Assembly (NCBI GenBank): GCA_041497115.1
Contig: JBGQFW010000003.1
Coordinates: 49,444-113,443, forward strand
DNA from: AR5 sp041497115
Lineage (GTDB): Bacteria; Methylomirabilota; Methylomirabilia; Rokubacteriales; CSP1-6
Direction: 5' to 3'
DNA length: 64,000 nucleotides
Within the stretch, counting starts at the first letter, position 1; each line of letters starts with the position of its first letter. This document shows, one piece after another, positions 7,754 to 17,400 of this stretch. Below the pieces are notes generated by a model that was not told the DNA's origin, did not search any database, and saw only the letters and a list, made by a program, of their open reading frames with translations. Both the position numbers and the translations under genes were made by a program.

Positions 7754-8377
7754 TCAACGGCCCCAGCGGTAGTCGCCGTCGGAGCCGCGGCGGCCGCGGC
7801 CGCTGCGATCCTCGCCGGGGGGAGCGGTGCGCTTGGGGCCGCCTCGGCGCGGGCCCTTGCCGAACTCGTTGCCGGGGCTCGGTCCGCCTGGCCGGCGGTC
7901 GCGCCGGTTGCCGCGGCCATCGGGGACCGGGGGCGTCCATCCTCCGGCCCCTCCACCGCCGCCGCCGGGGCCACCACCGAAGCGGGAGCCGCCGGCAGGC
8001 CGTGGCCCGCTGCCGCCTGGGCGAGGCGCGAAGCCCCCGCCACCGCCACCGGGGCGAGGCGCGAAGCCGCCGCCCGCCGGGCGGTCGAAGCGCGGACCGG
8101 TCGGTCGCGGTCGCGCGGGGCCACCGGCGCCGCGGGGGGTGGCTCGATCGACCCGGATCATCCGGCCGTCCAGGCTCGAGCCGTTCAGCCCGCTGATGGC
8201 CCGCTCGGCCTCCTCCTCGCTGGCCATCTCCACGAAGCCGAACCCTCTCGACCGTCCCGTCTCCCTGTCCGTCATGACCGCCGCCGACTGCACGGGCCCG
8301 AAGCGGGCGAACGCCTCGCGCAGTCCGTCGGTCGACGTGGTGAATGACAAGCCCCCCACGAACAGCCTCACCGGCAT
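7754..8377 (-). CDS. RNA-binding protein with RRM domain and Gly/Arg/Pro-rich tail
   Basis: 207 aa. Residues 1-80 form one RRM: RNP2 LFVGGLSF and RNP1 RSRGFGFVEM, with the aromatic residues that stack on RNA. The tail is low complexity, rich in Gly, Arg and Pro (GGGGGGFAPRPGG-type repeats). Bacterial single-RRM proteins are usually abundant cold- or stress-responsive RNA chaperones. A good ribosome site (AAGGAG, 7 nt before the ATG) is present. A shorter paralogue lies at 27337-27648; the two share the RNP-1 block and even the end of the 5' leader. Confidence 0.9.
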   Translation of the reverse strand: MPVRLFVGGLSFTTSTDGLREAFARFGPVQSAAVMTDRETGRSRGFGFVEMASEEEAERAISGLNGSSLDGRMIRVDRATPRGAGGPARPRPTGPRFDRPAGGGFAPRPGGGGGGFAPRPGGSGPRPAGGSRFGGGPGGGGGGAGGWTPPVPDGRGNRRDRRPGGPSPGNEFGKGPRRGGPKRTAPPGEDRSGRGRRGSDGDYRWGR

Positions 8378-8411
8378 GAGAACGCTCCTTTCATCTCATC
8401 TCTCTCCATCC

Positions 8412-8435
8412 GGAGTACTCCTGTAGACAAGTATA
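8412..8435 (-). promoter_or_regulatory. -10 box and palindrome upstream of RRM gene
   Basis: On the minus strand a consensus-like TATACT (8435-8430) is followed by the perfect 10-bp palindrome GGAGTACTCC (8412-8421) in the leader of the RRM gene. The leader then runs about 35 nt to the ribosome site. The palindrome could be an operator or a leader hairpin; which one cannot be told. Confidence 0.4.
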
Positions 8436-8457
8436 GCGAGACCGTACAGCGAGCCGC

Positions 8458-8820
8458 TCAGCCGGGCAGCATCAGGAGCAGGCCGGTCAGCAGGGCGGCG
8501 CCCAGCCCCGCCTCCACCAGCACCTCGCGGGCCTGCCGCCGGAGCTGCCCGATCACCCACGTGTCCGTCACCGCCTCGATCCCTTGCTCGACCTCGCGCT
8601 GACCGCGCGCCGCCAGGCGGACTCAGGTGTGGTCGCGGGCCTGCAGCAGCCCCAGCGCGCCCATATAGAAGGGAAGGAACAGGGCCAGCCGGGCGCCCCG
8701 GGGCCCGCCGAAGGCCACCAGCAGGACGCCGGCGACGACGGCCACGGCCACCATGGCGATGCCCAGGCGGAGGCGCTTGTGCCGCCCGGGAGACCCGATG
8801 TTCCGCGCGATCGTCGCCAT
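8458..8820 (-). CDS. Small two-segment membrane protein interrupted by in-frame UGA (candidate selenoprotein or nonsense mutation)
   Basis: From ATG 8820 the frame encodes a basic N-terminus, hydrophobic stretches AMVAVAVVAGVLLVAFGG and FLPFYMGALGLLQ, then ARDHT and a TGA (codon 66, 8625-8623). The same frame continues without a break: VRLAARGQREVEQG, a charged helix and a C-terminal hydrophobic helix GLGAALLTGLLLML, stopping at 8458-8460 (120 codons in all). The continuation has sensible protein character. From memory, related small membrane proteins carry Cys at this spot (QAR..TCVxLAARG); I could not check that. So TGA replaces a Cys codon by mutation or encodes selenocysteine. Confidence 0.6.
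8595..8625 (-). promoter_or_regulatory. SECIS-like hairpin immediately after in-frame UGA
   Basis: Reading 5' to 3' on the minus strand, UGA (8625-8623) is followed after 13 nt by the stem CGCGC / GCGCG (8609-8605 and 8599-8595) closing the loop GGUCA (8604-8600). The apical loop therefore begins 18 nt after UGA and starts with GGU. This agrees with the general layout of bacterial SECIS elements. In GC-rich DNA a 5-bp GC hairpin can occur by chance, so the support is moderate. Confidence 0.35.
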
Positions 8821-8935
8821 GAGCCGAATCCCCGCTTAAGGTATCACCGATCCGCTCGACAACATTGCGCATCCCGGTAACCCGGTGCTAGATTGGGGCC
8901 GCAGCCAGACGACCCCCAGAGCGGCGAGGGCAGAC

Positions 8936-9382
8936 ATGGAAGACACGCAGCTGCGCGAGCGGATCACGCGCTGGATGGAGGAGAGCAAGGAGCTCTTCGC
9001 CCTGCTGCCCGAGTTCCTCGAGATCGAGCAGAAGCTGAGCGCCAAGACCGACCACGCCGAGAAGGAGAGCGAGCGCCTGCGCAAGGAGCTCAACGAGCTG
9101 CGCAAGGAGCTCGGCGAGGCGAAGACCCAGGGCGTGGGCATGCGCAAGGAGCACGGCGAGATCCAGAAGGAGCTCGACGACCTGCGCAAGCAGAACGAGG
9201 CGATCCGCGCGGAGAAGGACGAGGCGACCCAGGCGCTCACCAAGGTGCTCGAGACCGTGCAGGCCACCAACCAGATCGCGCAGAAGCTCGGCGTCACCAA
9301 GAGTCCGTTTGCCCGCCGCGTGGAAGCGCCGGCGGCCGCACCCACCCCCGCTCCCGCTCCGGCTCCCACGCCCCACGAATAG
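8936..9382 (+). CDS. Coiled-coil protein of unknown function
   Basis: 148 aa. Residues about 20-120 form a long charged coiled coil with heptads of Glu, Lys and Leu (ERLRKELNELRKELGEAK), followed by a C-terminal PTPAPAPAPTP linker-like tail. No signal peptide. ATG 8936 is chosen because it has GAGGG about 7 nt upstream; a GTG at 8885 would add 17 residues of poor quality. A promoter-like TTGCGC (8865) - 18 nt - TAGATT (8889) precedes it. Possibly a scaffold or MerR/SlyX-like accessory, but no family is recognised. Confidence 0.75.
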   Translation: MEDTQLRERITRWMEESKELFALLPEFLEIEQKLSAKTDHAEKESERLRKELNELRKELGEAKTQGVGMRKEHGEIQKELDDLRKQNEAIRAEKDEATQALTKVLETVQATNQIAQKLGVTKSPFARRVEAPAAAPTPAPAPAPTPHE

Positions 9383-9399
9383 CGCGCATCGGCGTCCCG

Positions 9400-9416
9400 C
9401 CGGGGCCTAGCCCCGG
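9400..9416. terminator. Short hairpin containing a stop codon, between convergent genes
   Basis: CCGGGGC (9400-9406) pairs with GCCCCGG (9410-9416) around the loop CTA, which is the TAG stop of the minus-strand gene. It lies 17 nt after the end of the coiled-coil gene, so one hairpin could serve both convergent transcripts. Confidence 0.45.
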
Positions 9417-11221
9417 CCGCGGAAGGGCGGCCGCGTGTCCTTGCGCAGGAACACGCTCACCTCGTAGCGCCGGTCGGCGATCGCGTCGGGGTTGAACACC
9501 GCCAGCCACACCGACGCGTAGTCCTTGCCGAGCCCGGGCACGTGCGTGCCCTCGTCGCTGAGCCGCCGCGCCTCGCCCTTGGGCGCCCGGCCGCCGGCGG
9601 GCAGGGGGACGATCCAGCACGCGTCCGACGGCGTCCCCTCGCTCGACAGCCTCACGCCGAAGCCGCGCGCGTCCCGGATGTTGTCCGCCGAGATCAGCAG
9701 GAAGCGGGTGGTCAGCGGCCCCAGCGTCATCGTGAACTTGTGCTCGGCGTAGCGCTGGTTGTCGCTGGCCAGGCGCTGGCCCGACAGCTCGGTGTCGCCG
9801 ATGCGGGCCGACGGGCGCTGGAAGATCCGCGTGTCCTCCTTGGACTCGAGGATGCGGAACTGGAACCACAGCCCCGGCTCGGGGACCGCCGCCACCGTCA
9901 CGTTCTTCACGAACTCCGCGTAGGTGTCCGACAGGCGTCCCTCGGCGACGAGGTAGTCGTAGAGCTGCTCGCCGACCGGGCGCGTCTCGCCGGGCTTGAG
10001 GCTGTTCAACGCGTTGCCCACGCACCCCGGCTTCTGCTTCTCGACGTGATCCACGAGGATCGAGTAGCCGTAGGCGAGCAGCCCATCGTCGTACTCGGAG
10101 CTCTTCTGGATCGGGACGGAGAGCAGGTAGGGATACTTGCCGATCTCCTCCTTCACCACCGCGGCGAAGTCGTGGGTGGACTTCCATCCCGACCAGCGCG
10201 CCCACGCGGCCAGCCACCACTGCGCCGTCTCGTCGGGGGCCGACGGCTCGGTCGGCGCCTGGGCCGCCGGGCGCGCGGGGCGGACCGCGACGCGCTCGGG
10301 CGCGGGCGGCGGCGGGGGCGGCGGTGGGGGTGGGGGCGGAGGCGGCGGAGCGCTCTCGAGCTCGAGGCGCGGCATCTCGATGGTCGGCGCGCTGGAGATC
10401 GGCTCCGGCTCGGGTTCCGGCACGGGCGTCGGCGACGGCGGCGCGGCGCTCTCGAGCTCCAGGCGCGGCATCTCGATGGTCGGCATCGAGATGGTCGGCG
10501 CGCTGGAGACCGGCTCGGGCTCGCGCACAGGCTCGGGGGCGCGCCTCGGCGGTGGTGGCGGCGGAGCGGGCGGCTCGACGACATCGCCGGCGAAGCCGAG
10601 GCGGCCGCGGGACACCGCGACCGCCAGCGATCGCCCGAACGCCCGCGACACGCTCTCCTCGAGCTGCGCGTACCGCTCGTCGTCGAGCGCCTCGCGGCTC
10701 TCGACCATCGTGAGCAGATCGGCGAAGCTCTTGATGGCCACGGTCAGCCGCTGGGCGTCGGGCGAGTCGGGATCGGTCAGCGCCATCGCCGTCGCGCGCA
10801 GCTCGCGCGCCTTGTCCTTGCAGGCGACCAGCGCCGCGAAGTCCGGGTCGTCGCCGTGCACGATCTCGAGCGCGTGGTCGAGCGTCGCCACCACGCCCTC
10901 GCGCGCCTGCTCGAGGGCCACCCGTCGCGCCTCGGCGCGGATCGCCTCCTCGATCGCGGCGAGCAGGGGCTCGAGCTCGGTGAGACTCTCCGGTTGATCG
11001 GAGGGGGCGACGGCGGCCGTTTCGGCCGCGGCCAGGACATCGGTGCGGAGCTGCATGAACTGGGTGCGGGCGCCGGCCAGCGCATCCACGAGCCCGTCGG
11101 CGGGCGGCGCGCCGGCGTCCTCGAGCGCGCGTGCGGCCTCGCCCAGTTTGGCACCCAGATCGACGAAGCGCTGGGTCAGCGCACCGAGTTCGCGGTTGAG
11201 AGTGCCGAGGTCTGCTTCCAT
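9407..11221 (-). CDS. Large protein with helical N-terminus, proline-rich linker and C-terminal unknown domain
   Basis: 604 aa. Residues 1-215 are alpha-helical and charged, starting with MEADLGTLNRELGALTQRF. Residues about 215-335 are a low-complexity linker with two uninterrupted proline runs and repeated short motifs (SSAPTIEMPRLELESA occurs twice with variation). The C-terminal about 270 residues look globular (WWLAAWARWSGW, EEIGKYPYLLSVPI, EDTRIFQRPSARIGDTELSG). No signal peptide. It converges with the coiled-coil gene and diverges from the giant Calx-beta gene. I do not recognise the family; a structural or cytoskeletal-adaptor role is only a guess. Confidence 0.75.
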   Translation of the reverse strand: MEADLGTLNRELGALTQRFVDLGAKLGEAARALEDAGAPPADGLVDALAGARTQFMQLRTDVLAAAETAAVAPSDQPESLTELEPLLAAIEEAIRAEARRVALEQAREGVVATLDHALEIVHGDDPDFAALVACKDKARELRATAMALTDPDSPDAQRLTVAIKSFADLLTMVESREALDDERYAQLEESVSRAFGRSLAVAVSRGRLGFAGDVVEPPAPPPPPPRRAPEPVREPEPVSSAPTISMPTIEMPRLELESAAPPSPTPVPEPEPEPISSAPTIEMPRLELESAPPPPPPPPPPPPPPPAPERVAVRPARPAAQAPTEPSAPDETAQWWLAAWARWSGWKSTHDFAAVVKEEIGKYPYLLSVPIQKSSEYDDGLLAYGYSILVDHVEKQKPGCVGNALNSLKPGETRPVGEQLYDYLVAEGRLSDTYAEFVKNVTVAAVPEPGLWFQFRILESKEDTRIFQRPSARIGDTELSGQRLASDNQRYAEHKFTMTLGPLTTRFLLISADNIRDARGFGVRLSSEGTPSDACWIVPLPAGGRAPKGEARRLSDEGTHVPGLGKDYASVWLAVFNPDAIADRRYEVSVFLRKDTRPPFRGRG

Positions 11222-11473
11222 CCGGGGTCCACAGACTGGACCGATTCGGATTCTAGGATTCCGGGTAGAGGCGTGTCAAACACCAAACGCGACAAGAGGT
11301 TAGCAACGGGCCAAACTCTGGTCTAGGTTTGACCGGTCGCCCTGTTCTACAATCGCTGGCACGGTGGCCGCCCATGGCAACGGGTGCTGGAACGCGACCG
11401 GCCTCCTGGCCCGGTCGATGAGCGACTTCCGAGGAGCGCGGGGCTCCCGCGCCGCGTCACGGAGAGTCGGCCA

Positions 11474-14400
11474 GTGTCCAGCCGGGGCCGGAGCGGCATC
11501 GCACTGAATCTCGTCCGGGTCGTCCCCGCCGCCCTCCTGCTGGCGCTGGTCTGCGCGATCCCCCCGTCCGCCGCCGCCGAGGCTGGCCGCCCGGCCCTCG
11601 GCCCCGGGGGCCCCCTGCCGCTGACGTTCGAGCCCAACCAGGGTCAGGCCGACGAGGGCGTCCGCTTCCTCGCCCGCGGTCGCGGCTACGGGCTGTTCCT
11701 CACCCCCACCGAGACCGTGCTCGTGCTTACGGCGCCCGACGCCGCGGCGTCGATCGCCGGCCGGCCGCGACCGGTCGACCGGGTCGCCACGCCCCCGGCC
11801 GTCGTGCGCATGCGCATGGTCGGCGCCGACGCGAGCGCGCCGATCGCCGGCGTCGATCCGCTGCCGGGGCGCAGCCACTATCTGCTCGGCGACCCGAGCC
11901 GCTGGCGGCGCGACGTGCCGACGTTCGCGCGCGTCCGCTATACCGACCTGTACCCCGGGGTGAGCCTCCTCTTCTACGGCAGCGAGCGCGCGCTGGAGTA
12001 CGACTTCGTGGTGGCGCCGGGCGCCGATCCCGGCGCGGTCGTCCTGGCGTTCGACGGCGCCGCCGCGCTGCGCATCGACGCCGGCGGCGACCTGGTGCTC
12101 GCGACGGCCGCCGGCGAGCTGCGGCTGCGGCGTCCCCTCATCTACCAGGAGACCGAGGGCGGCCGGCGTCCGGTCGAAGGCGGCTACGTCCTCGACGGCG
12201 GGCGCGTGCGCTTCCGGGTGGCCGCCTGGGACGCCACGCGGCCGCTCGTGATCGACCCGGTGCTCGGCTACTCGACCTACCTCGGCGGCTCCTCCAGCGA
12301 CCAGGCGTTCGGCATCGCGGTCGACGCGCTCGGCAACGCCTACGTGACCGGCTCCACGATCTCGTCGGACTTCCCGGTGGTCACCCCGCTGCAGGGGGCG
12401 AGAGCCGGCGTGACCGACGTGTTCGTGACCAAGCTCGACCCCACCGGCAGCCGGATCCTGTACTCGACCTACCTCGGGGGCAGCGGCGACGAGGCCGGCA
12501 ACGCCATCGCGGTGGACGCGCAGGGCAGCGCGTACGTGGCGGGGTCGACGACCTCGAACAACTTCCCGGTTCTGAACGCGTTCCAGTCCGTCACCCGCGG
12601 CGGCAGCGAGGCGTTCGTGGCCAAGCTGTCGCCCGACGGCAGCACGCTCGTCTTCTCGACCTACCTCGGCAGCAACACCAGCGACTTCGCGTTCGGCATC
12701 GCGCTCGACGCCGCCGACAACGTCTACGTGACGGGCTCGACGGATTCCTCGGGTTCGAGCTTTCCCAACAACGCCGGGACCTGTCTCGGCACCAAGCGGA
12801 CCGGGAACGACGCGTTCGTGGTCAAGCTCGACGCGGTCGGCTCGACGCTCGGCTACTGCGCGTTCATCGGCGGCGCCGGCGACGACGCTGGCAACGCGAT
12901 CGCCGCCGACGACGCGGGCAACGTCTGGATCGCCGGCACGACGACCTCGTCCGATCTGCCGGTGCTCAACGCGCTGCAGCCCACGCTGGGGGGAGCCTCG
13001 GACGCCTTCGTCGGCAAGCTGGACACCGGCGGGAACCTGGTCTACCTGACCTACCTCGGCGGCCTCGGCGACGACGACGCGCTCGCGATCGCGGTCGACG
13101 TCAACGGCAACGCCTACGTGACGGGCTCGACGAAATCGCCGAACTTCCCGCTCGCGTCACCCCTGCAGGCGTCGCTCCGCGGCGGCCTGGACGCGTTCGT
13201 CACCAAGCTGAGCCCGGCCGGCGACGCCCTGGTGTTCTCGACCTACCTGGGCGGCGTCGGCGACGACATCGGCAACGGCATCGCGGTCAACGCGGTGGAC
13301 TTCACCGTGTACGTCGCCGGCTCCACCGGCTCGGTGGACTTTCCGACCGTCTCGCCGTTCCAGGCGACGCTGGCGGGTGGGCTCGACGCGTTCGTGACGA
13401 AGCTGACCGCCGCCGGCGGGGGCCCGGTCTACTCGACCCTCCTCGGCGGGACCAGTGACGACGCGGCGCACGCGATCGCGGTGGACGTCGACGGCGTCGC
13501 GTACATCACCGGCACCACGAACTCGGCGACGTTCCCGACGAACGCGCCGATCCAGCCGCGGGCGGGGCTCCTCGACGCCTTCGTGAGCCAGATCGCCGAC
13601 GGCGGGATCATCCAGTTCACCGGCAACACGTATTCGGTGGCCGAGAACGTCCCCGCCGGCACCGTGACCATCAGCGTCCAGCGGACCGGCGACACGAGCG
13701 CGGCCTCCTCGGTGGATTACCGCACCTGCGAGATGCCGTCGGTCGGTGGCTGCCCCGCCGTCGTCGGCACCGCCGCGGCCGGCGTCCGCTACCTGGCCGC
13801 CGCCGGCACGCTGATGTTCGCGCCCGGCCAGATCGTCGCCTCGTTCCCGATCACGATCCTGAACGACAGCGTCGGCGAGGGCGACCAGACGGTGCTCCTG
13901 ACGCTGGGCAACCCCACCGGCGGCTCGGTGCTCGGCGCGCGCCGCACCGCCACGCTCACGATCCTGGACGACGAGACCTCGATCAACTTCAGCCTGCCGG
14001 TGTACCAGGTGAACGAGAACCAGGGGCCGGCGGTGATCACCGTGACCCGCTCGGGGCCCAACCTCGCCGCCACCGTCACCGTGGACTTCTCCACCGCCGA
14101 CGGCTCCGCCGTCGCCCCCGGCGACTACACGGCGGTCGCCAAGACGCTGACCTTCGGCCCCAACGTGCGCAGCCTCACCGTGCCGGTGCCGATCGTCAAC
14201 GACACGCTGGTCGAGGGCACCGAGACCGTGAGCCTCGCGCTGCGCAACCTCGTGACCAAGAGCGGCGCCGCCACCACGGTGCTGGGAGTGCGCAACGCGG
14301 CCACCCTGAACATCCTGGACGACGACCTCGGCGGCTCGCTGCAATTCGCCAAGGCGGCCTCCTCGGTCGCCGAGACCGGCGGCACGGTGATCCTCACCGT

Positions 14401-17400
14401 GACGCGCACGGGCGGCGCGGCCAGCCAGGTGACGGTGCACTACGCGACCAGCGACGGCACCGCGACCGCCGGCCTCAACTACACGGACACGTCGGGCGAT
14501 CTCACGTTCGGGGCGGGTGCCGGCAGCCAGACCTTCACGGTGCCGATCCGCAACGACGGCATCGCCACCGGCAACCAGGCGTTCACCGTGACCCTGTCGG
14601 ATCCCCGCGTCCTGCCCCCGCCCGGTCCGGCCTGCCCGGTCAGCGCGAATTGCCCGACGGTCGGCGCGCTCGGGGCGGCGACGGTGACGATCGTCGACGC
14701 CCAGCAGAACATCTCGTTCACGACGGACTCCTTCACGGTGCGCGAGAGCACGCCGACGGCGACCATCACGCTGCGACGGGGCGGGACGACGGCCGGCGCC
14801 GCCACCGTGGACTTCACGACCAGCAACGGGACCGCGATGGCCGGCGTCGACTACCAGTTCAAGTCCGGCACGCTCACCTTCGCGGCGGGGGCGACGGCGG
14901 CGTCGTTCACCGTTCCGATCATCAACGACAACACGGTGCGGCCCAGCCGGACCGTCATCCTCAACCTCGCCAATCCCACCGGCGGCGCGGCGGTCGTGGC
15001 GCCCAGTCAGGCGACGCTGACCATCACCGACGACGACACCGCCGGCAGGGTGCAGTTCTCCTCGGCCACGTACAGCGCCGCCGAGAACGCCGGCTCCGCG
15101 CTAGTCACTCTCAGCCGCAGCGGCGGCACCGCCGGCGGCGCCACCGTGCAGTACGCCACCAGCGACGGCACCGCCCTGGCCGGCACCGACTACATGCTCA
15201 GCACCGGCACCGTGACGTTCGGGACGGGGGAGACGATCAAGACCTTCTCGGTCCCGCTCATCGACAACGCCCTGCCGGACGGCACGCGGACGCTGAACCT
15301 GACGCTGTCGGCGCCGGGTGGCGGCGCCTCCCTCGGCGCGCCCAGCACCGCCATGCTCACGATCATCGACGACGAGCTGTCGTTCGCCTTCGCCGCCACC
15401 AACTACTCGGTGGTCGAGGGCGCCGGTCAGGCCACGGTCACGGTCGAGCTGAGCGGCATCAACGCCGTGCCGGTCACGGTGAACTACGCCACCAGCGACG
15501 GGACCGCGACCGCCGGCCTCGACTACACGGCCACCACCGGCACGCTGGTCTTCCCGGCCGGCGGCGCCGCGACCACCGTGCGGACGAAGAACTTCGCGGT
15601 GCCGATCCTGCAAGACACGCTGGCCGAGGGCACCGAGACGGTGAACCTGACGCTGAGCGCGCCGACGCCGGTGGGCGTCGCCCGGGTGGTGGCGGCGCGC
15701 TCGACCGCCGTGCTGTCCATCCTGGACGACGATCAGGGCGGGGCCGTCGAGTTCAACGCGGCGGCGTTCGCGGCGGTGGAGAGCGGCGGCGTCGCGACGA
15801 TCCAGGTCAGGCGGACGCTGGGCCTCGCCAGCGGCGTGACCGTCGACTACGCCACCAGCGACGGCACCGCCACCGCCGGCGCCCGCTACGTCGCCACCGC
15901 CGGGCGCCTCACCTTCGCGGTCAACGAGGTGCTCAAGACCTTCACGATCCCGCTGATCAACGACAACATCGGCGAGGGGCCGCAGACCGTCAACCTCACG
16001 CTGACCAATCCCAAGGGCGGCGCGACGCTCGGCGGTCAGGCGACCGCGGTCCTGACCATCGACGACGACGAGCCGTACGTCCGCCTGAGCGCCGCCACCT
16101 ACGCCGTGAACGAGGCGGCCGGCTCCCTCGTCGTCAGCGTCACCCGCGGCGGCGTGACCACCGCCCAGGCGACGGTGGACTACACGACGATGGACCAGCG
16201 GCCGGCCGCGCCCACGCGAGCGGTGGGCGGGGTGGACTACGCGGTCACCAGCGGGACGCTCACGTTCGCGCCCGGCGTCACCGCCCGCACGTTCACCGTC
16301 CCGATCATCAACAACTCGCTGGCGCAGCCCGACCGGAAGTTCAACGTGCTGCTGCGCAATCCCGCGATCGCAGCGGGCACGTTCACCCTGGTCGCGCCGT
16401 CGGCGGCCGAGGTCACGATCAACGACGACGACGTCGGCGGCATCATCCAGTTCAGCAGCCCGACGTACACCGTCAATGAGGACGGCGGCTCCGCGGTCCT
16501 CACCGTGGTGCGTAGCGGCGGCCAGGCCGGCGGCGTCTCCGTGAGCGTGCAGACCCAGGCCCTCGGGTTCGTGCCGCCCGGTACGCCGGCGCCGCCCGCG
16601 CAGACGGCGACACCCGGCGCCGACTTTACCCCCACGCCCGTGAACTTCCGCGTGACGTTCGGCCCCGGCGAGACGACGAAGACCGTCAGCATCCCGATCC
16701 TCCCGGACGCCCTCGCCGAGGGCAACGAGATCGTCTACGTGCTGCTCAGTGACGCGGAGCCCAGCGGCGCCACCGCCCCGCCGTCGCTGGGCACGCAGGC
16801 GCTGGCCACGCTGACCATCGTGGACGCCCAGCCGACGCTGCAGTTCAGCGCGCCCACTTACACGGTGATCGAGGGGCAGCCGGCCGCCGTCGTCACCGTC
16901 ACGCGCACGGCGCCGCTCGGCCGGCTGACCGTCGATTTCGCCACCAGCGACGGCACCGCCACCAGCCCGCAGTACTACCTCGGCGCCTCGGGCACACTGA
17001 CGTTCGACGCCGGCGTCACCGCCCAGACCTTCAGCGTCCTGCTCGTGGACAACCAGGCGATCGAGGGGGAGAAGCAGTTCAACGTCGGGCTGGCCAACAT
17101 CCAGCCGCCGGCGGCCGCTTCGCTGGGCCCCACCGCGGCGGCCAGCGTCGTCATCAAGGACAACGATCGCGGCGGAACGTTCACTGTGAGCGGCGTCAAT
17201 ATTCTCGAGGGCGCCGCCGGCCAGAACTCGACCGCGCTGGCCACCGTCAGCCGCACCGGCGGCTCCGGCGGCCCGGTGACGATGGTGTTCCATGCGGCCC
17301 TCTGCGGTCTGTTCGGCCCGGGCTGTGACTTCCCGGCCGCTCCCGGCACCGACTTCGACGTCCTGGCCATGCCGCTGACCTTCAAGGCGGGCGAGATGAG

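Noticed and set aside
10270..10360. GC-rich simple repeat near 10.3 kb as a regulatory or CRISPR-like element
   Set aside because: It is the coding sequence for the proline runs of the 604-aa protein; no direct repeats with spacers.
11348..11353. TACAAT as the promoter for the giant gene with TTGACC at 11329
   Set aside because: The spacer is only 13 nt, and the gene start is over 120 nt away; at most a weak -10.
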